Assembly: GCA_963691705.1 (NCBI GenBank)
Contig: OY829545.1
Coordinates: 39,109,475-39,173,474, forward strand
From: Viola odorata
Taxonomy: Eukaryota; Streptophyta; Magnoliopsida; Malpighiales; Violaceae
Direction: 5' to 3'
DNA length: 64,000 bases
Under the pieces are notes generated by a model. That model did no database searches, was not told the origin of the DNA, and saw only the letters and a list, made by a program, of their open reading frames with translations. Shown piece by piece: positions 28,603-39,215 of this stretch (positions are counted from its first letter, which is position 1; each line of letters opens with the position of its first letter). Position numbers and translations under genes: made by a program.

Positions 28603-31485
28603 ATGTCATGAAATCCAGAAAAGGAGGCTACGGTTGTGAATGATGTAGCCAAGGCTTTGCAAGACATAGCAGCCCAGCTCCAGGACATGGAAGCTTGGAG
28701 GCAGCAGTATGAGGCTAAGCAATCACAAAAATCAGATGGCGATGATCGCAAGTGGAGGGACTACAATCGTTGTGATCTGAGCATGAGTAGCATCCGACCG
28801 AAAGTTTCACCCTTCAAGGGCAAGAGAGACCCCAACACTGGTTTGACGAGAGGTATTCCTTCTTCAACTCATGTGCGAACGCGAGATATTTTATGTCATA
28901 CATGCACAGGCCGAGGGCACACTTCAATCCAATGTCCCAACAATAAAATGAGCATTAAGGATCATGGTACGAAGAAGTGTAGTCAAGTTAACAATGCCAA
29001 GACTACTCGTCTGCAACATGTTCTTAGCAATAATGATGAGACCAAGGGAATTCAGTTGGCTGCTCTTACTAGTAGTGTTGTGAATACACAAGGTGAGATG
29101 GTAGCAAGTGACAATGGGCATGTGATGGTCGTATCCGAGAATGCTAAGGTGCTTGTTGAGCGCAATATGATTGAACCAGAAACAACTCTTGCTGGAATTA
29201 AGAACAATAAAAATCTTGAGAGCAAAAAAGGAGAGTTAAGTGAAAAGAAGGAGAGTGAGAAAAACAGCCCCCATGAAAAGAGTGAGCATGGGCAAAGAGA
29301 TGAAATAAAAAACAACCCCTATGAAAAAAGTGAGCATGGGAAAAGAGATGAGAGTTTAAAACATTCGCGTGAAAAGAGTAAGCATGCAGAGAGTGGCATT
29401 GAGATATCAAAAGGAGAGGTGTATGTTTATGCCAAGAGAGAAAAAGTGAGGGATGCAATACATGTGCAAAAAATCTGTTTTGGCGCAAGCCTCCAAAAAC
29501 TGAATTTTTGGCCATTACGCTTAGATTTTCCTAACGCTAATCCATTTGTTTTCTCTTGTATTATTCTTTCTCTTAATGTTCAGAACAAGAGCAGGTTGTT
29601 ACCAGAAGAGAAGCCTCTTACCTTACCACCAAGAAGAGGGAAAGAACCTTGCACATCTGTGGTGCCTATTTTTGCAAAATCTAGGCCATTGCGCCTTGAT
29701 CTTTCTAACCCAATTCCGTTTGTTTCCTTTACTTTGGTTGTTCACTCTCATGACCAGAACAAGAGCAGGTTGTTGGAAGAGGAGAAGCCTCTTACCTTAC
29801 CACTAAGAAGAGGGAAAGAGCCTTGTGCATCCAGGGTGCCTAGTTTGGCAAAACCTAACCAAAAGGGTATGATATGGGTCTCTTTCCTAAGGAGCGATTT
29901 GAGTGAGTATATGAACATCATTAATATTTATGCTTCTGATTATAAATTTAATTTAATTGATGATGATTATATACAAGAGCCAAAGGCCAAGTTATATACC
30001 TTTGAAAACTACTTGCAAAAGCGCAAGCGGTTTGGTGTGTTAACTAGGCCGAGAGGTCTTACTTTCCCTAACACAAAATTATTTGAATCTTCACATATAT
30101 TTATATTGTTTGATAATTCTGCCATATGTGAGATTTATGATAAAATTGTGGGTAAGTCGATTGGACTTGAGGGAACTCTATTCAAGCGTGATCACTTATT
30201 TAGGTCACATGACCTTTTGCGAAATTTTGATGAATATGATGCGTTTGATAGTTGTTTGGTGAGTTACTGTAGTATGTTTGAAATTACTAACTTAGTTTTA
30301 AGGAGTGTTATGTCTTTACATGATGTTTCTTTAAGTTTTGATAGTAATTTTAATGGAAAACCTTTTTTCGCGAAGTTGCTTGAGTTTTTACATAGATTTA
30401 ATCCTTATGCTACTAATTCTGATTTTTATAGAACTTATAGTGGTTATTTAGTTGAAACAAGGTCTATGTTTTGTATGCATAAAGGATATCATAGCAAGCG
30501 TGAACGCTTAATTTGGTTGTGTAGCTCGTTACAGAAATTGACTGTGTATTGGTCATATGATGATGGTTTGATACATCAATATAACACAACTATTACTAAC
30601 ATACTATTTAAGGATGTTATGCTTTCACATCTTGTTCCTTTGAGTATTGTTAGTAATCATAGCAAGGAGTCACTTGGCGACTCGCGGATGGAATTGTGGA
30701 GGAGACTGAGCACGACAATGCTAAATTGGACACCTTGTCAACCACAATTGGGAGTTTCTAACCGCATGAATAAAAGAACGTTTGGTTCTGTATGGCATGT
30801 CTTTGTTTGTAAGTATATGTTTGCATGGGAAGAATGTCTTCCGTTTGTTTTATTTACTTCCTACCTTATCACGCTTGCCATTATTTTTAGTCAGTTGGTG
30901 AAACTCGTGTGTTGTTTTACTCATATGACACCTTTCGGTTTGATGTTGCTGCTTTTGAGAGAGTTATTTAGTATAGGTGGCAGCAAGGGACAATCCAAGT
31001 ACTATGGTGTGGACAGCCAATGGACAATCCAACGCATTGCCCTATTCAAGGACATTGCAGCCGAAATGGATCTACAAGGTTGGTATGGCTCCATTCGTGA
31101 TTACTTTGATATTTCTAACTTAAGGTTGTTGGATGCAGATGATGAGGATGTTGCTGATCTGGATTCGAGGGAAAATCCTTCTCAAGATGGAGGGGATGAT
31201 ACGATCCCAGCCAGGGCCAACCCTAGTGATGCACCCACAGGCGCAACCACCCGCGTCAAGGCCCGAGCCTTGGAAGATGCAGCCGCGAGCCTCCCATTGC
31301 CGCCCACGGGCCCGATCCCTCGAGCCAGGGCCCGAGCCCTACAGACAAGACTCAGCAGCCTTATTCACATGGAACTGAAGGCAGAGACAGCCTCAGAAGA
31401 AGCCAGCCTGCGCGCGCCCCAGCCGCGCCTTGTGACCTTGCTCCGTGCCGCGGATGGGCCACACTTGGCCACTTCGGACCTTTAG
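28603..31485 (+). pseudogene. gag-like long frame of NA-D, with an early stop
   Basis: The family-type start ATG (28603) is followed at codon 3 by TGA (28609), where relatives would read CGA; translation could otherwise begin at the in-frame ATG at 28687. From there the frame is open for about 930 residues. It has NDVAKALQDIAAQLQDMEAW near the start, a CX2CX4HX4C knuckle (about 28892-28933), three repeats around HEKSEHGQRDE (about 29270-29400), and a 58-residue tandem duplication (about 29510-29856, NKSRLL.EEKPLTLP.RRGKEPC). About 350 residues without known family follow, then the C-terminal GPIPRARARALQ part encoded by the 3' LTR. No pol domains. It may supply an RNA-binding gag, or act mainly as RNA. 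Confidence 0.65.
31184..31196 (+). promoter_or_regulatory. Polypurine tract of NA-D
   Basis: AAGATGGAGGGGA directly before the 3' LTR, the expected plus-strand primer. Confidence 0.75.
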
Positions 31486-32350
31486 GTCCACCAGCGCCCT
31501 TTTCCTATTTTTGACCAGGCCATGTTAATTTATAATACAAGAGAGGAGTCCAGGGCAAAAATCAGGAGAAACGCCAGAAGGATTTGGGACAGGCCCAAAT
31601 CACAAGCCCGCATTGGACAGCGAAAGCCACTGCCGAGCCTTTTGAAGATTGGAGAATATTTCCTCGCACAATATTCATCCCAGAACTTCATATATGTGTT
31701 AGGAATTTTCCCTCAAAATTTCAGTGGGAACGCTAGAGGTAATAAGGAAAACGCCTTGTTTCCTTAAAACGTGATTCGGCGGACCCGCAAGGAAAGCCAC
31801 TTGGGCCTTTTGACCTAAACGGCGGAGCCTGCACTTATATCCTATTTAGTAGACTTTATTTATGTTATTTTAGGGTTTCAGAACTTATTTGGAAGGGTGG
31901 CTTGTTGCCATTTTCGTTTAATTCATTTTTTAGAAACTAAACTAGTTTCCATTTTTAGAATTAGGGTTTAGCGCCTCTTTGAAAAGGAGCCGCCTATGTT
32001 ATTTTGAGCAGACTTTGATTATTGATTATTGAAAGCATATTTCTTGGGATCTTTATCCACTTGTTCTTGATGAACCTTGCAACTAATTGAGTTTCGTGCA
32101 TTCGATTAGCTTGTCAAGTAAAACTTGAAAGCACTTCTCATTGAGTCATCCGTTCTTTGGAGTGCTAAGACCACCAAATCTTGGAGATTCAAAGGTTTGA
32201 CCCAAGAACCTCAAGGGATTCGACGTAGGGTGCCAAGGCCACCAAACCTTGGAGACTTCCGTGTCTTCTTCGAGTTATATTTCCGCATTGAAAGCCACGT
32301 CGTCGGACAACGATCTAAGGAGAGCGTTCTAGCCTACAAGGAACGCATCA
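31197..32350 (+). repeat. 3' LTR of NA-D
   Basis: 1154 bases, same length as the 5' LTR, followed by CTCCT. Many of the differences from the 5' LTR cluster at about 31540-31750 of this copy and several are transversions. Confidence 0.92.
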
Positions 32351-32355
32351 CTCCT

Positions 32356-35300
32356 TACCTTTCCCCTTGGCTCCCATAAATGTCCCACCATTCACGCGCG
32401 GACCTGCCGACCATTCTGGACAATATAGGGGAGGAATCTCTATCCCCGAAGCAGTCCGCCAGGGTGACGAGTATAGGGAGCCCTGGGATGATCGACGGGG
32501 AGATATAGTGAGAGATCCATCTCCTAGATACAGCGAGAGGTCTAGCAGCAGAAGTCGACGAGCTCGAACTCCAAGGAGCCGTAGTCGTTCTCCTAGGAGA
32601 CATCAGGAATATGACCCTCAAAATCCCAGATACGACGCTGAAATTCCACATCAGCGTCAGCCTCGTAGGATCCCCGATGCTAACGCGGGTCATCCGTTCA
32701 GCTACCGTGTCAGGCACCACAGAGTCCATCGATATGTGAAACTCCCAGCAGAATCCTATGACGGCACAAAAGATCCCATTTCTCACCTCAATAAGGTGAA
32801 GGATTTCGTGCAATTCCAAATGCGCAGTGACGCAGCATTGTGTCAAATTTTCGTAATGACGCTGTCAGGAGTGGCACGTCTATGGTTCGAGGGGCTCCCC
32901 GCCGGGTCTATCGATAATTTTTCTCAGCTGGAAGAAAAATTCAAAAGTCGGTTTAGCACGACTATTCCTATCAGAAAGTCAGCAGCTGCGCTGTTCGATA
33001 TCCATCGAAAACCACAAGAATCGTTGAACGATTTCTTAGGACGATTTGATCTTGAAATGTCCCTAACGCCGGGGGTCACTATCGATTTTGCGATTGAGGC
33101 CCTGAAACGTAATTGTCGATACAGTAAACTGAAAGATACGCTAACGGTGGACCCCCCAACGACCCTGGATGCATTGAGGTTGAAAGCGCATAACTATGCG
33201 AGAATGGAAGAGGAAGAAAATAGAGAATGGATCAGAGGCATGCCGGCGGACCCATATGTGGCCCCTAACGTCTTGAACAACAATGCCCCTGACGCTAAAC
33301 CCACCGAGGATCCCGGGCAGCGGAAAGAACATAACACCAAGACTTCTAACCGACAGAGAGGCAATTTCTCAAAAGGAAGATCTGGAGGATCCCCCACTCG
33401 GAAGCAAACGGACCCGCCAAAGGGCCGGATATACGATCCTGACCTCCCATCTCTCATACTCCCAAGGGCGGAGATCTTAGCAATAGTCCAACAGAGAAAT
33501 CTGCCTATCCGTTACCCAGCTCCCGTGAAACCAGGAGTAATCATGGGAGGAAGAGAAAATGCATACTGCAAATTCCATAAGGTCAAGGGACACTCAACGA
33601 ATGTATGCAGAGAGTTAAAATCGGCTATAGAGCGATTGGTCGAAGAGGGCTACCTTGGGGAATTTGCCACAAAGGCCAGGGAGGAAGCCAGAAACAACCC
33701 AACTGGAAATACAACTGAGCAGAGGCAAGCGCCCTCGCACGCTACAGGGGCTAACGCAGTTCCCCTCGGGCCAAATAGAGAAGCGCTCGCTATCGATAGC
33801 GACCAAATGCCCATGATAAATATCATTGCAGGGGGAGCACCCTATTGCGAGGAAATTACGCCGCAAACGCCCAACCCCGGAGAAAAGCGCAAACGGGAGA
33901 ACACGCAAACGAAAATTGAGGCGATAAGCGCCTTAGATAGAATGATATTGTCTTTCTCAGAGGAGGACGAAAAAGGCATCGTTTTCCCACATAATGACGC
34001 GATGGTTGTGACGCCCGTCATTGGAAGTCATGGGGTAAGAAGGACCCTTGTCGATAACGGGAGTGCAGTGAATCTATTTTCATTAGAAGCGTACAACTTG
34101 ATGAAATGACCTGACGGTGAGCTATCGCCTTGCACGAGGCCAATTATTGGGATTGATGGAGTACCAATTCCGGTAGCCGGAATAACATCCCTGCCGGTGT
34201 ACTTCCGAGAAGACACATCCAAACGCTCCGAAGAGCTACTATTTCTGGTTGTAGACCTAACGTTACCGTATAACGCCATTTTGGGGCGACCATTCCTTAA
34301 TCGTTTTGGAGTGGCCATATCTCAAAAACACCTGCGGATGAAATATCCCTCATGGGACGGCGTGATCTCAATCAAAGGGGACCAAAAGTTGGCAGCTGAA
34401 TGCTACTTACTTATGACTCAAAGGAGTTGTGATCGCTACGTTTGCGTGGCAGACGATCCTTTCGATGATAAAGAAGAAAAGCGCACTCAACCGCTAGATC
34501 AGATGGTATCAATCCCTATCGGTAAGGATAGTGAAACGAATCTCTTAGCCAGTGAGAAACTAAGCCTTGAAGAGAACGCGCAATTAATCTGGCTGTTGAG
34601 GAAATGCAAGGGAGAGTTTGCGTGGAAACCAGCAGACATGCCCGGAATCTCTCGGGAAGTCGCAGAACATCGGCTGAACGTTAGTCCTGACGCCAAGCCT
34701 GTTCAACAAAGGCGACGTGCCTTTTCATCGGAAAAGATAGCAGCCATCGAAAAGGAGTTGCTAAAGCTCACGGAGGCGGGGTTCATTCGAGAAGTCCAGT
34801 ACCCGACCTGGCTAGCCAATCCTGTCTTAGTCCCAAAGCCTAACGGGGACTGGCGCATGTGTATCGACTTTACTGACCTAAATAATGCCTGTCCCAAGGA
34901 CTGCTATCCCCTTCCGCGAATAGATCAGTTAGTCGATCAAACCGCTGGGTATGCTTATCTAAGCTCCCTAGATGCAAATTCCGGATATCACCAAATCCCT
35001 ATGGCCGTAGAGGACGAAGAAAAAACTGCCTTTATTACTCCTAGAGCTACATACTGCTATACTGCAATGCCGTTTGGGCTAAAGAATACTGCTGCAACAT
35101 TTCAGCGAATGGCAAACAAAGTTTTTGGAAATCAAATCGGGAGAAATGTAGAGGCCTACGTAGACGACATCCTGATCAAAAGTCAGAGTTTCAGAGAGCA
35201 CCTCGCTGACTTGCAAGAAGTTTTCAATGTGATGAGAAAACACAAGATGAAGTTAAACCCGCGGAAGTGCATGTTCGCATTCCAAACGGGAAAATTCTTG

Positions 35301-37796
35301 GGCTATGTGGTCAGCCAGAAGGGCATCCAACCCAACCCGTCAAAGATAAAAGCCATCCAGGATATGATATCCCCGCGAACTGTCAAAGAGATACAGAAGT
35401 TAACCGGGCGCATCATTGCGTTGGGGCGATTCATATCTAAGCAAGGCAAGAGATGTTTGCCTTTCTTCAAAGTCATCCGCAACAAGGCTTCTTTCGAATG
35501 GACAGAGGAATGTGAGAAAGCGTTCGCAGGACTAAAAGCTTACCTATCATCAGATTTAGTGTTGACGAGGCCTGAGCCCGGCGACGAACTATATCTATAT
35601 TTGGGAATAGCTGACGAGGTAGTCAGCGCCGTCCTTGTGCGAAGTGAAGGGCACGTGCATCGTCCTGTATTCTTCGTGAGTCACATATTGAAAGATGCCG
35701 AACTGCGATACGCTCCTATCGAGAAGATAGCACTCGCTCTAGTGCAAGCCACGAGAAAGATGGATCGATACTTCCAAGCCCACCCCGTCATTGTACTCAC
35801 GGACCAGCCATTGAGAAGAATCTTCAGAAAACCTGAATCTTCAAGAAGAATGCTAATTTGGGCTATCGAGCTCGAACAATACGGGCTGCAATACAAAGCT
35901 AGACCAGCCGTTAAGGCCCAAGCGTTAGCTGACTTTATAGCTGAGTGCACATTCACCAAGGACACAAAGACAGATTTATTGGAGGAAGAAGCAGAAAGTC
36001 CATGCCTACCGTCTCCGGAGACATATACAGATACGTGGATCATCCACGTGGATGGAGCAAAAAATCAAGAATTAGCGGGCGCAGGAGTTTTCTTAGTTGG
36101 ACCAAACGGCCTGGAGATGCGATACGCCATCAGAATCCTGCAGCCATTGTCCAACAATGCGGCTGAATATGAAGCGCGGCTGGCAGGACTCAGAATTGGA
36201 AACCGTTTCTCTATCGGAACCACTCCCGGTAGGGAGAAGGAAGACAGAACACGTATAAAGATCCGAGGAGATTCCAAGCTAATAATGGATCAGGTTCTGG
36301 GGAACTCCCAAGCCAGAGAACCCATCATGGCCCAATACTTAGCCAAAGTGAAGCATGAGCTGTCAAAAATACAGGAAAAAGGCACCCTGGTCACCTTTGA
36401 GCACATTCCTAGAGAAAACAATGAAGAGGCCGATAGCCTCGCCAAGATGGCAGCCAATCCGGAAGCCTCAGTACCCAGTGACGTGCACTATGGAGAACTG
36501 CCTACACCTTCTTTCATGGAAGAACAGGCATCGCTCTGTGTGGAAGAAATGGAAAATGATTGGAGGATCCCAGTGATAGAATATCTGAAACATGATAAAC
36601 TACCGGGAGACCATACAGAGAAGAAGAAAGTCCTAAAACGGGCAGCACGATGCACATATTATAACGGAGAGTTAATACGAAGATGTTTCTCCCATCCGGC
36701 CGCTAAATGCATAACGGAGCAAGAAGGCTTACATGTGTTACGTGAAATTCACGAAGGGATATGTGGCATGCACATTGCTAGCGGCACCCTGGCAGCCCAA
36801 GTCTTTCGGTTGGGATTTTACTGGCCCACCATTCGACGAGACTGTCATAACTTCGTGAGAACCTGTCAGAAATGCAAGGAATATGCTAAGATTCCTCGAA
36901 AACCTGCTGTGCCAATTTTAGAAATAGTCGCACCGTGCCCATTTGCAAAATGGGGGATTGACATCCTGGGCCCGTTTCCAAAGGCTAGATCTCAGTTAAA
37001 ATTCATGGTCGTAGCGGTAGACTACTTCACAAAGTGGGCCGAAGCTGAGGCGTTAGCTACCATTACCACCGAAAAAATTTGGCGTTTCTTCAAACACCAA
37101 GTCATCATGCGATTTGGAGTACCACGCGTGCTAGTTAGCGACAACAAGACACAATTTACGAGCCAGTTCTTCAGGGATCAATGTGCAGAGTTCCAGATAG
37201 AGCAAAGATTCTCCTCTGTGGCACATCCCCAAACCAACGGCCAGGCGGAAGTAACTAACCGCAGCATCCTTAGTGGCATCAAAAGAAACTTGGAAGGATC
37301 CAAGAAGAAATGGCCAGACGAATTGCCATATGTACTATGGGCCTACCGCATGACTGTCAAGGCCAGCACGGGAGAGACCCCGTTCGCGTTAGCATTCGGA
37401 ACCGAAGCTGTCACACCAGTCGAGATTGGCATGATGAGCCTCCGGGTGGCTCACTTCAAAGAAGAAAACAATGAAGAAAGGTTACGAGCTAACCTCAATA
37501 CTCTACCAGAAACACACGAGGAAACCCTCCTGAAAACCCTGCACTACAAAAGGAAAATGGCACAATATCACAACCGGCAAGTGAGGGAGCGATTGCTCAA
37601 AACCGGAGATTTAGTGCTCAGAGACAGACGGGCAGCAGGACAACGTATGGGAAAGCTCAGCCCAAACTGGGATGGACCGTATCGTGTCACCCGCATTGTT
37701 GGAAAAGGAGCATACCATCTGGAAACGCTCGAGGGAACGCCCCTGCAAAACTCTTGGAACATCGCTCGGTTGAGGCTATACCACGCCAGGAGCTAA
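32356..37796 (+). pseudogene. Tat-C gag-pol, main piece, one nonsense codon
   Basis: Continues from 26611. Same domain order as Tat-B: SR-rich stretch (ARTPRSRSRSPRR), gag (SGVARLWFEGLPAGS), knuckle (YCKFHKVKGHSTNVC), protease DNGSA, RT with YVDD (about 35158), RNase H, second RNase H (VDGAKNQELAGAG, about 36050), integrase with SDNKTQF and QTNGQAEVTNRS. The only stop is TGA at 34107-34109, just after protease (about codon 729), probably from CGA; Tat-B has an Arg codon there. The joined length (1957 codons before the final stop) nearly equals Tat-B. Note DNK at the second integrase Asp site where Tat-B has DNG. Truncated product would be gag plus protease. Confidence 0.9.
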
Positions 37797-37890
37797 TCGG
37801 GTAACATCAAAGTTATTCTAATAAATGAATATTGAGATATTCACTGTGTGTTTGCTACTGGTAATATGCAGGTAGCGAAGAATGCCAGGG

Positions 37891-38367
37891 GTGAAAATCC
37901 TATCCTTATGATGGCTGGTCCTGATCAGACAGCTCATTAAGACGAGGCACGCCCTGGCATAACAAGGCGTTTGGGAGTGAAAATCCTATCCTTGTGGTAA
38001 CCGTGCTCACATAGACGGCCCATTAAGACGAGGCACGACCCCAAACGGCTCCCCGGTGTGAAAATCCTATCCTTGCGGCAACCGTGCTCACATAGACGGC
38101 CCGTTAAGATGAGGCACGCCCCGGAATCCTTGGGAGTGAAATCCTATTCTTATGGTAACCCCATAAGGAGAGGCACGCCCCAAGGAGAGACCAACTCCGT
38201 CCTGGAAGTGAAAATCCTATCCTTGTGCTAACCGTGCTCACATAGACGACCCATAGAGACGAGGCACGATTCCACGGACACGAGGTACAACGCTTGGGGG
38301 TGAAAAGTCCTATCCTTGTGATGGCTGGTCCTGATCAGACAGCTCACTAAGACGAGGCACTCCCCAA
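37891..38367 (+). repeat. Six tandem units of the GTGAAAATCCTATCCTT family, Tat-C
   Basis: Units of about 70-100 bases, each with GTGAAAATCCTATCCTTGTG, then GTGCTCACATAGACGGCCCA or CTGGTCCTGATCAGACAGCT, then AGACGAGGCACG. Same family as in Tat-B. Noncoding; the 94 bases before (37797-37890) show nothing. Confidence 0.8.
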
Positions 38368-38829
38368 AGCCTATCTGTGGTGAAAGGAAACAAAGACATC
38401 CCAACTACTAGCCGCGCGGTTGATACCCGGTGAAGCGATGTTGGAGCCTATCTGTGGCGAAAGGAAATAAAGACATCCCAACTAGTAGCCGCGCGGTTGA
38501 TACCCGGTGAAGCGATGTTGGAGCCTATCTGTGGTGAAAGGAAATAAAGACATCCCAACTAGTAGCCGTGCGGTTGATACCCGGTGAAGCGATGTTGGAG
38601 CCTATCTGTGGCGAAAGGAAATAAAGACATCCCAACTAGTAGCCGCGCGGTTGATACCCGGTGAAGCGATGTTGGAGCCTATCTGTGGCGAAAGGAAATA
38701 AAGAAATCCCAACTAGTAGCCGCGCGGTTGATACCCGGCGAAGCGATGTTGGAGCCTATCTTTGGCGAAAAGAAACAAAGAAATCCTAACTAGTAGTCGC
38801 GCGGTTGATACCCGATGAAACGATGACGG
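38368..38829 (+). repeat. Array of six 77-base tandem repeats, Tat-C only
   Basis: Unit starts at 38368, 38445, 38522, 38599, 38676 and 38753. Each reads AGCCTATCTGTGGCGAAAGG ... CCGCGCGGTTGATACCCGG ... GAAGCGATGTTGG. The first five are nearly identical; the sixth is worn. Tat-B lacks it. An amplified repeat at this place is the mark of Retand elements. Confidence 0.92.
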
Positions 38830-39215
38830 AAAGGTGACTATACTGCAACAACAACGTTGAGACAGATGTAAAGCCCCCTCTGACAACAAGGGACGGCAGG
38901 AATATAAGTGCAGTAGATGCGGAAGCAACGCTGATTTACACTCAGAGAGACTATCGAAGGATATAATGGACATGCTACTTGAAGGCAGCTGATGAAAAGC
39001 TAACAGGATACAACGCGAAACCATGCGTCTGTGGAAACCTAATGCCAAACGTCCCGTACGGACAAGTGATCAAACGACATTATGAAGAAAAGCAGATAAA
39101 AAACTTCTATCCAAAAAGAATGGATTAGCCAAGTCAAGGCCCATATTGTTTGAAGTACAAAATATAGACGGGCCCGTCAGCCACAAAAATGTAAAACATC
39201 TAAACAACAAAGGGT
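38830..39215. other. Spacer between the repeat array and as1, Tat-C
   Basis: No gene or clear repeat seen. Confidence 0.5.

Larger units (their letters stand above)
26612..32350 (+). mobile_element. NA-D: non-autonomous gypsy-type element inside Tat-C gag
   Basis: 5739 bases, with two 1154-base LTRs (TGATACGATCC to AACGCATCA) and perfect duplication CTCCT (26607-26611, 32351-32355). The inside has a PBS-like site, a leader, one long gag-like frame with a CCHC knuckle, and a polypurine tract. There is no protease, RT, RNase H or integrase, so movement must have used proteins of another element. The LTRs differ at about 27 positions by eye (about 2.3%). Confidence 0.92.

Noticed and set aside
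28603..31485. Host gene for the long NA-D frame
   Set aside because: It lies exactly between two LTRs with target duplications, has a gag knuckle, and ends in the LTR.
38368..38829. Regular direct repeats that might look like a CRISPR array
   Set aside because: The 77-base units abut with no unique spacers, lie in a plant retrotransposon, and have no cas genes nearby.
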